Assembly: GCA_029932035.1 (NCBI GenBank)
Contig: JAOZQV010000254.1
Location: 1 to 5,723 of the forward strand
Direction: 5' to 3'
DNA from: Deltaproteobacteria bacterium
GTDB taxonomy: Bacteria > Desulfobacterota > DSM-4660 > Desulfatiglandales > Desulfatiglandaceae
DNA: 5,723 nucleotides
Shown in pieces: positions 1 through 4,003 of this stretch; position 1 is the stretch's first letter; each line of letters opens with the position of its first letter. The notes below the pieces were generated by a model, which was given only the letters and a program-made list of their open reading frames with translations, was not told where the DNA came from and did not search any database. The position numbers and the translations under genes were made by a program.

Positions 1-948
1 CTCACCGAAGAGATTGCAAAGGCATCCAGTTCTGTCAGGGTACAGATCAATATGCAGGCCCTGGGCTGCGCCTTTACCATATTCCGATATGGCTCAGACG
101 AACTGAAACAGAAATACGTCCCCAAGCTAATAAGCGCTGAATATGTAGGCGGTTTTGGGATTACCGAACCCAATGCAGGCTCCGATGTCATGGCCATGAA
201 ATCCACTGCCCAGGATAAGGGCGACCACTGGCTCTTAAACGGGTCCAAGACATGGATATCTAACGCCAGCGCCGCAGATGTCCTTGTCTTCTATGCCTAT
301 ACGGACAAGGAGGCCAGGGGGAAAGGGCTGTCTGCCTTTGTGATTGAGACAAAGAATTTTAACGGCATTACAACCACTGACTTGGACAAATTGGGGACCC
401 GGTCAACGCCTACAGGAGAATTATTCCTCGAAGATACCAAGGTCCCTAAGGAAAATATCTTAGGAAAGCCCGGGGACGGCGCCAAAATCGTCTTCGGCTC
501 CCTGAACCAGTCACGTCTTTCCGCCGCGGCAGGGGGCGTCGGTCTTGCCCAGGCATGTCTCGATACGGTGACGGCCTACTGCCAGGAGAGGGAGCAGTTT
601 GGTAAATCGATCGGCCAGTTTCAGATGAATCAGGACATGATCGCCCAGGTAGCCTCGGAGACCGAGGCGGCGCGGTTGATGGTTTATAAAGCCGCGTGGC
701 AAAAGGATCAGGGTCAGTTGGGAAACACCCTTGAAGTGGCACACGCGAAATACCTTTCTGGCGAGATAGCGGTAAAAGCCACTCAAATGGCCATGAGGAT
801 CATGGGCGCTTACGGGTATTCCACCGAATACCCGGTGGCCAGATACTACCGGGATGCGCCTCCATACTATATGGTTGAGGGTTCCGCCAATATCTGCAAG
901 TGGATTATAGCCTTGGACCAGTTAGGAATCAAAAAGGCAAACAGGTAG
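1..948 (+). CDS. acd: Glutaryl-CoA dehydrogenase, non-decarboxylating type (5' end missing)
   Basis: This FAD-dependent acyl-CoA dehydrogenase oxidises glutaryl-CoA to glutaconyl-CoA in the cytoplasm, passing electrons to an electron-transfer flavoprotein. The frame is open from base 1, so the start is upstream; the 315 visible codons suggest that about 75 N-terminal residues of a roughly 390-residue family protein are missing. Visible signatures are the acyl-CoA dehydrogenase motif GITEPNAGSD (bases 157-186), the C-terminal MGAYGYSTEYPVARYYRD stretch (about 808-861), and the catalytic glutamate in MVEGSANI (Glu codon 877-879). The residue before this Glu is Val (874-876). Decarboxylating enzymes such as human GCDH have Tyr there, and a Tyr-to-Val exchange is the published hallmark of the glutaconyl-CoA-forming Desulfococcus enzyme. 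The Arg at 37-39 aligns with the arginine that holds the substrate's distal carboxylate. From memory, the whole fragment closely resembles the Desulfococcus multivorans protein. The downstream gcdA, which uses the product, supports the call. Confidence 0.93.
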   Translation, partial: LTEEIAKASSSVRVQINMQALGCAFTIFRYGSDELKQKYVPKLISAEYVGGFGITEPNAGSDVMAMKSTAQDKGDHWLLNGSKTWISNASAADVLVFYAYTDKEARGKGLSAFVIETKNFNGITTTDLDKLGTRSTPTGELFLEDTKVPKENILGKPGDGAKIVFGSLNQSRLSAAAGGVGLAQACLDTVTAYCQEREQFGKSIGQFQMNQDMIAQVASETEAARLMVYKAAWQKDQGQLGNTLEVAHAKYLSGEIAVKATQMAMRIMGAYGYSTEYPVARYYRDAPPYYMVEGSANICKWIIALDQLGIKKANR

Positions 949-954
949 AGGAGG
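949..954 (+). promoter_or_regulatory. Shine-Dalgarno site of gcdA
   Basis: AGGAGG lies directly after the dehydrogenase stop codon and 5 bases before the ATG at 960. It decides the start of gcdA: the same frame is open from a GTG at 900, but that start would overlap the dehydrogenase by 49 bases and has no comparable site. The tight spacing points to co-transcription and perhaps translational coupling of the two genes. Confidence 0.85.
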
Positions 955-959
955 AAAAT

Positions 960-2693
960 ATGAGACCTTATTTTGAAAAGATGACTCCCTTTGGCAAGAC
1001 CCTTACGGACAAACAGAAAGAAGGGGCCGTGGAGAGTTCAGATGAAATAAAGAGGGTAGAACAACAGGTGGGGGAGGCCGTTGAGGCCGTCAAAAATGCG
1101 GGAATGCCGGAAGAGATCCTCAAAAAAAGGGGGCAATTAAACGTATGGGAGAGGATCGAGTATCTCATCGACCCCGGCACCTGGTGCCCGCTCCATACAC
1201 TCTATAATCCCCAGTTTAATGAAGAGGGTACCACCGGTGTGATTGACGGGTTAGCCAGGATCAACGGTAAATGGGCCGTGGTCATAGGCTTTAATAACAA
1301 GGTCATGGCCGGGGCCTGGATCGCGGGGCAGGCCGATAACCAGCTCAGGGTCACCGACATGGCCAAACGGCTCCATATCCCTCTCGTATGGGTGGTGAAC
1401 TGCAGCGGCGTAAAGCTGACAGAACAGCAGGAGGTATATGCAAACCGCAGGGGGAACGGCGCCACATTCTTTCGCCATGCAGAATTAGAGAAGTTAGGGG
1501 TGCCTATCATTGCGGGCATATACGGCACAAATCCCGCAGGAGGCGGATACCAGGGTATCAGTCCCACCATACTGTTGGCCCATAAGGATGCCAATATCGC
1601 GGTTGGCGGGGGCGGTATTGTCGGTGGGATGAGCCCCAAAGGCTCTTTTGATGAAGACGGAGCAGAGCAGCTCATTGAGGCAACACGCCACTTCAAGCAG
1701 GTCCCGCCCGGCAGCGTTCCGATCCATTATAATGAAACAGGCTTTTTCAAGGAGGTCTATGAGACAGAAGAAGGGGTCCTTGATGCCCTGAAAAAATATG
1801 TGGACATGACTCCGGCCTATGATCCCAATTTCTTCCGGGTCGCCGAGCCCAAAGAGCCGAAATTCCCGGGGGAAGACATTAACCATATTGTCGCCTTTAA
1901 CCAGAAACGGAGCTACAGCTTAGACGAAATGCTTGCCCGTGTCTTTGATAACAGTGAGCATATGGAATTCAGACCCGACTACGGCCCGGAGGTCTATACC
2001 GGTCTGGCCAAGATCAACGGGTTGCTGCTCGGTTTCATCGGCAACCGCCAGGGTTTTCTTGGCGCAAAGTACCCTGAGTACGCCCCCTACCCGGGTATCG
2101 GAGGCAAACTCTACCGCCAGGGTCTTATCAAGATGAACGAGTTCGTCACACTCTGCGGCAGGGACAGGGTCCCCATTGTGTGGTTCCAGGACACCTCGGG
2201 GATTGACGTGGGGGACATCGCGGAAAAGGCTGAGCTCTTAGGTCTCGGCCAGTCTCTCATATACTCTATCGAGCAGACCGATGTGCCCCAGATATGCATT
2301 GTAGTAAGAAAGGGGACTGCAGCAGCCCATTACATCATGGGAGGGCCCACTGCCAACAACCATAACGCCTTTACCTTGGGTACACCAACCACAGAGATTT
2401 ATGTCATGCACGGAGAGACAGCGGCGGCAGCCTCCTTTTCAAGAAGGCTGGTCAAGGAGAAGGATGCGGGACGTCCCCTTGGACCGGTTATTGACAAGAT
2501 GAATGACCTTGCCCAGGAGTATCAGGACAACTCAAGACCCGTATACTGCGCCAAAAGGGGCTATGTTGACGAAATCGTCTCCTTTCCAGAGATAAGAAAG
2601 TATATTGTAGCATTTGCAGGTTGTGCATACCAGAACCCTGTATCTATCTGCCCCCACCACCACATGATGATCCCGAGAATTATCAAGGGCTGA
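960..2693 (+). CDS. gcdA: Glutaconyl-CoA decarboxylase, carboxyltransferase (alpha) subunit
   Basis: GcdA transfers the carboxyl group of glutaconyl-CoA to biotin on the GcdC carrier, giving crotonyl-CoA; the membrane subunit GcdB then releases CO2 and pumps Na+ outwards. The 577-residue product is close to the 587 residues of the Acidaminococcus fermentans protein. It has two fused crotonase-like carboxyltransferase halves, roughly residues 25-290 and 310-570. Key stretches are YGTNPAGGGY (188-197), VGGGGIVGGM (215-224), GGKLYRQGLIKMNEFVTLC (381-399) and KGTAAAHYIMGG (451-462); these glycine-rich loops form CoA and oxyanion sites in this family. The single-chain two-half form with these motifs separates it from ordinary acetyl- or propionyl-CoA carboxylase beta subunits. 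It lies 11 bases after the dehydrogenase stop, so the two genes form an operon for consecutive steps. No biotin carrier or membrane subunit follows, so the rest of the complex must be encoded elsewhere or upstream. Confidence 0.95.
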   Translation: MRPYFEKMTPFGKTLTDKQKEGAVESSDEIKRVEQQVGEAVEAVKNAGMPEEILKKRGQLNVWERIEYLIDPGTWCPLHTLYNPQFNEEGTTGVIDGLARINGKWAVVIGFNNKVMAGAWIAGQADNQLRVTDMAKRLHIPLVWVVNCSGVKLTEQQEVYANRRGNGATFFRHAELEKLGVPIIAGIYGTNPAGGGYQGISPTILLAHKDANIAVGGGGIVGGMSPKGSFDEDGAEQLIEATRHFKQVPPGSVPIHYNETGFFKEVYETEEGVLDALKKYVDMTPAYDPNFFRVAEPKEPKFPGEDINHIVAFNQKRSYSLDEMLARVFDNSEHMEFRPDYGPEVYTGLAKINGLLLGFIGNRQGFLGAKYPEYAPYPGIGGKLYRQGLIKMNEFVTLCGRDRVPIVWFQDTSGIDVGDIAEKAELLGLGQSLIYSIEQTDVPQICIVVRKGTAAAHYIMGGPTANNHNAFTLGTPTTEIYVMHGETAAAASFSRRLVKEKDAGRPLGPVIDKMNDLAQEYQDNSRPVYCAKRGYVDEIVSFPEIRKYIVAFAGCAYQNPVSICPHHHMMIPRIIKG

Positions 2694-3588
2694 TCGGTCT
2701 CCAGAGCCCATCGCTGTACCAGATCCTGGAAAAGGGGTTGCCTAAGGGGGCAACCCTCTTTCCCAGGCTTTTCGTCTCCGTTTTGATTTCCTGATCGTGG
2801 TAATTGGGATCCCATGGGAGAAGCAGGAGGGCGCCCCCGGTCATCGGAACAAGCCTGGGAATCCTCGCCTCTCCCCATGACCTGGTCTCCAATTCTTTTC
2901 TTAGATCCCCGACACCAGGGGTTTTAAGAAATTCGTGCAGGGTACACACGGTCGGGGGGCTCAAAGGTATCTCCCCTTTTAGATTTCCTCTAAGGGCCTT
3001 TTCAGGGCTTACCCAGATCCCATGGGTGGTTTCCCTCTTATCGGGTCGGCATTCCTGCCCCTCCGGCATAAAGGCCACAAAAAACCGGGTATCGTACCTT
3101 TTCGACCTGATCTCGGGTGTAATCCAATGGGACCAGGGCACCAATTCTGAAAACCCCAAAGTCCATTCACCAGCAGCCACCAGTTCCCCTAACCAGGTTT
3201 TGCTCAGGCTGCCAACCAAACGCTGATCCAGTAGATTGTCAAGGTCTCTCCCCGTACCACCATTTTGTCGGGCCAATAAGACCCCTGCCTCTTCAAAGGT
3301 CTCACGTATGGCGGCAATGCCGTGGGTTATGGCATCTTCTTGATTCAAACCCTCGCCAAACCGAGTCATGACCTGAGCGCGGTTCAGGTTGATATGTCCG
3401 CTCCAAAGATCAACGTCACTGTCTTCAGGATCCACGACGCCCCCGGGAAACACATAATTCCCTGGCATGAAACCGCTTTGGCTGCTCCGTCTCAGAAGGT
3501 AAATCTCAAATTTATCGCCCTCATCACGCACAAGGATGAGGGTAGAGGCACACACGGGCACTACAGGGGGAGTGTTCGATTCAGTCAT
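2683..3588 (-). CDS. Nudix hydrolase, NUDT19-like (probable CoA/acyl-CoA diphosphatase)
   Basis: Nudix enzymes hydrolyse nucleoside diphosphates linked to another group. The 301-residue product carries GFMPGNYVFPGG (residues 39-50), the strand and glycine pair that open a Nudix fold, and the catalytic helix RETFEEAGV (95-103) with the metal-binding glutamates. Between them about 30 extra residues (roughly 57-88) interrupt the classic Gx5Ex7REUxEExGU box. Such an interrupted box, together with WSHWITPEIRSKRYDTRFF (152-170) and the following LSPPTVCTL stretch, matches mammalian NUDT19 (RP2p), a CoA diphosphatase. I infer a similar substrate, cleaving CoA or its esters to phosphopantetheine derivatives and 3',5'-ADP. 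No signal peptide or membrane segment is visible. The start has AGGTGA 10 bases upstream (minus strand, 3604-3599). The gene converges on gcdA and overlaps its last 11 bases. Family confidence is high; substrate confidence is moderate. Confidence 0.88.
   Translation of the reverse strand: MTESNTPPVVPVCASTLILVRDEGDKFEIYLLRRSSQSGFMPGNYVFPGGVVDPEDSDVDLWSGHINLNRAQVMTRFGEGLNQEDAITHGIAAIRETFEEAGVLLARQNGGTGRDLDNLLDQRLVGSLSKTWLGELVAAGEWTLGFSELVPWSHWITPEIRSKRYDTRFFVAFMPEGQECRPDKRETTHGIWVSPEKALRGNLKGEIPLSPPTVCTLHEFLKTPGVGDLRKELETRSWGEARIPRLVPMTGGALLLLPWDPNYHDQEIKTETKSLGKRVAPLGNPFSRIWYSDGLWRPISP
2731..2761 (+). terminator. Probable rho-independent terminator of the acd-gcdA operon
   Basis: GGGTTGCC (2735-2742) pairs perfectly with GGCAACCC (2749-2756) around a 6-base loop. 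A G-T wobble and flanking AAA/TTT extend the stem, and TCTTT follows. It starts 38 bases after the gcdA stop, where a terminator is expected. The T-tract is weak, so efficiency is uncertain. The hairpin lies inside the 3' coding part of the convergent Nudix gene. Read on the minus strand it is followed by CTTTTCC, but termination there would cut the Nudix message before its stop, so I assign it to the plus strand. Confidence 0.55.
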
Positions 3589-3634
3589 GGGGTATCATTC
3601 ACCTAACCCGGATAAACCGGAAAAGAAAAGGTCT

Positions 3635-3672
3635 CTCGCAAAGGCGCAGCAGGAACGGCGAAGCTCGCAAAG
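3635..3672. repeat. Direct repeat CTCGCAAAG, two copies
   Basis: CTCGCAAAG occurs exactly at 3635-3643 and 3664-3672, separated by 20 bases of related purine-rich words (GGCGCAGC, GGCGAAGC). The style resembles dispersed 'CGCAAAGGCGCAG' intergenic sequences that I recall from anaerobic deltaproteobacterial genomes; this is recollection, not a search result. Confidence 0.6.
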
Positions 3673-3689
3673 AAAAACAATAAAAATAG

Positions 3690-3710
3690 TCAATTGTCAA
3701 TAATCAATTC
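3690..3710. repeat. Heptamer repeat block, TCAATNN x3
   Basis: Three consecutive 7-base units all begin TCAAT (TCAATTG, TCAATAA, TCAATTC). The complement contains an exact TTGACA (3700-3695, minus strand), but it has no -10 partner at proper spacing, so the repeat reading is preferred. Confidence 0.65.
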
Positions 3711-3793
3711 CATACCACGCCAGCATGTGGAAGACAAGAACTGGCCGGAATTTGCACACTTGCAATCCAGCCATAGATATCCTAAGATGTTTA

Positions 3794-3828
3794 TTGAAGG
3801 CATAAGACTCAAGGCGTAAGGTGCAAGG
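3794..3828. repeat. Heptamer repeat block, NNNAAGG x5
   Basis: Five successive 7-base units share AAGG at positions 4-7 (TTGAAGG, CATAAGA, CTCAAGG, CGTAAGG, TGCAAGG); the second ends in AAGA. The first three bases vary freely. The exact 7-base period over 35 bases is the main evidence. Confidence 0.7.
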
Positions 3829-3840
3829 AATGTAACAAAT

Positions 3841-3861
3841 ATCCAACATCCAGTATCCACT
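3841..3861. repeat. Heptamer repeat block, ATCCANN x3
   Basis: Three tandem units ATCCAAC, ATCCAGT and ATCCACT share their first five bases. The same word recurs in the last repeat block near 3966-3986, about 125 bases downstream. Confidence 0.7.
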
Positions 3862-3867
3862 GATGAA

Positions 3868-3902
3868 GTGTGGAGTGTGGAATGTGGAGTTAAAAGTTTA
3901 AA
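3868..3902. repeat. Heptamer repeat block, GTGTGGA-type x5
   Basis: GTGTGGA occurs twice in tandem, followed by ATGTGGA and then two A/T-rich units, GTTAAAA and GTTTAAA, in the same 7-base register. The block is roughly the reverse complement of part of the next block, so the two can face each other as inverted repeats. Confidence 0.75.
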
Positions 3903-3951
3903 TCAGAATTCCCCCTTTTTTAACTTTAGGCACTTCAAACTCGTAACTCCA
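3885..3951. repeat. Imperfect inverted repeat with 15-base arms
   Basis: The arm TGGAGTTAAAAGTTT (3885-3899) pairs with AAACTCGTAACTCCA (3937-3951) at 13 of 15 positions. The two mismatches are adjacent, and the loop is 37 bases. The arms are parts of two oppositely oriented heptamer blocks. A run CCCCCTTTTTT (3911-3921) lies in the loop, not after the stem, so this does not look like a standard terminator. It could fold in the leader of the downstream aminomutase transcript. Confidence 0.55.
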
Positions 3952-3988
3952 AACTTGGAAAACCAGCATCCAGTACCCAGCATCCAGA
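3919..3988. repeat. Long heptamer repeat block, ten units, ending at the aminomutase ribosome-binding site
   Basis: Seventy bases divide into ten 7-base units. Units in the first half resemble TYNNAAC (for example TTCAAAC, TCGTAAC, TCCAAAC). Units in the second half resemble TCCAGNA (TCCAGTA, CCCAGCA, TCCAGAA). CCAGCATCCAG occurs exactly at 3963-3973 and 3977-3987, which is 14 bases or two units apart. The block ends at the AAGGGA ribosome-binding site (3989-3994) of the gene starting at 4004, so it probably lies in the promoter or the 5' leader. Confidence 0.72.
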
Positions 3989-4003
3989 AAGGGACCAGAC
4001 ATT

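Larger units (their letters stand above)
3589..4003. other. Non-coding divergent intergenic region rich in degenerate repeats
   Basis: This 415-base gap separates the divergently transcribed Nudix and aminomutase genes, so it should hold both promoters. It is clearly more A/T-rich than the neighbouring genes. No open frame in it looks like a protein: the short frames cross repeats whose 7-base period destroys coding periodicity. Most of its 3' two-thirds is made of the repeat blocks listed separately. The stretch 3711-3793 shows no recognised feature. I found no convincing paired -35/-10 boxes in either direction. Confidence 0.8.

Noticed and set aside
900..959. GTG start for GcdA at 900
   Set aside because: It overlaps the dehydrogenase by 49 bases and has no good ribosome-binding site; ATG 960 has AGGAGG at ideal spacing and gives an N-terminus like known GcdA.
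1202..1886. Long minus-strand open frames opposite gcdA
   Set aside because: They mirror a well-supported GcdA coding frame and show no motifs of their own.
3671..3700. Minus-strand promoter for the Nudix gene using TTGACA at 3700-3695
   Set aside because: The -35-like hexamer is exact, but no -10 box lies 16-18 bases downstream; the nearest candidate (TATTGT) is only 12 bases away. The hexamer falls inside the TCAATNN repeat.
3905..3925. Terminator at the CCCCCTTTTTT run
   Set aside because: No GC-rich hairpin directly precedes the T run; the only sizable stem has this run in its loop.
3690..3988. CRISPR array
   Set aside because: Units are 7 bases long, degenerate and contiguous, with no 25-40 base repeats or unique spacers and no cas gene in the window.
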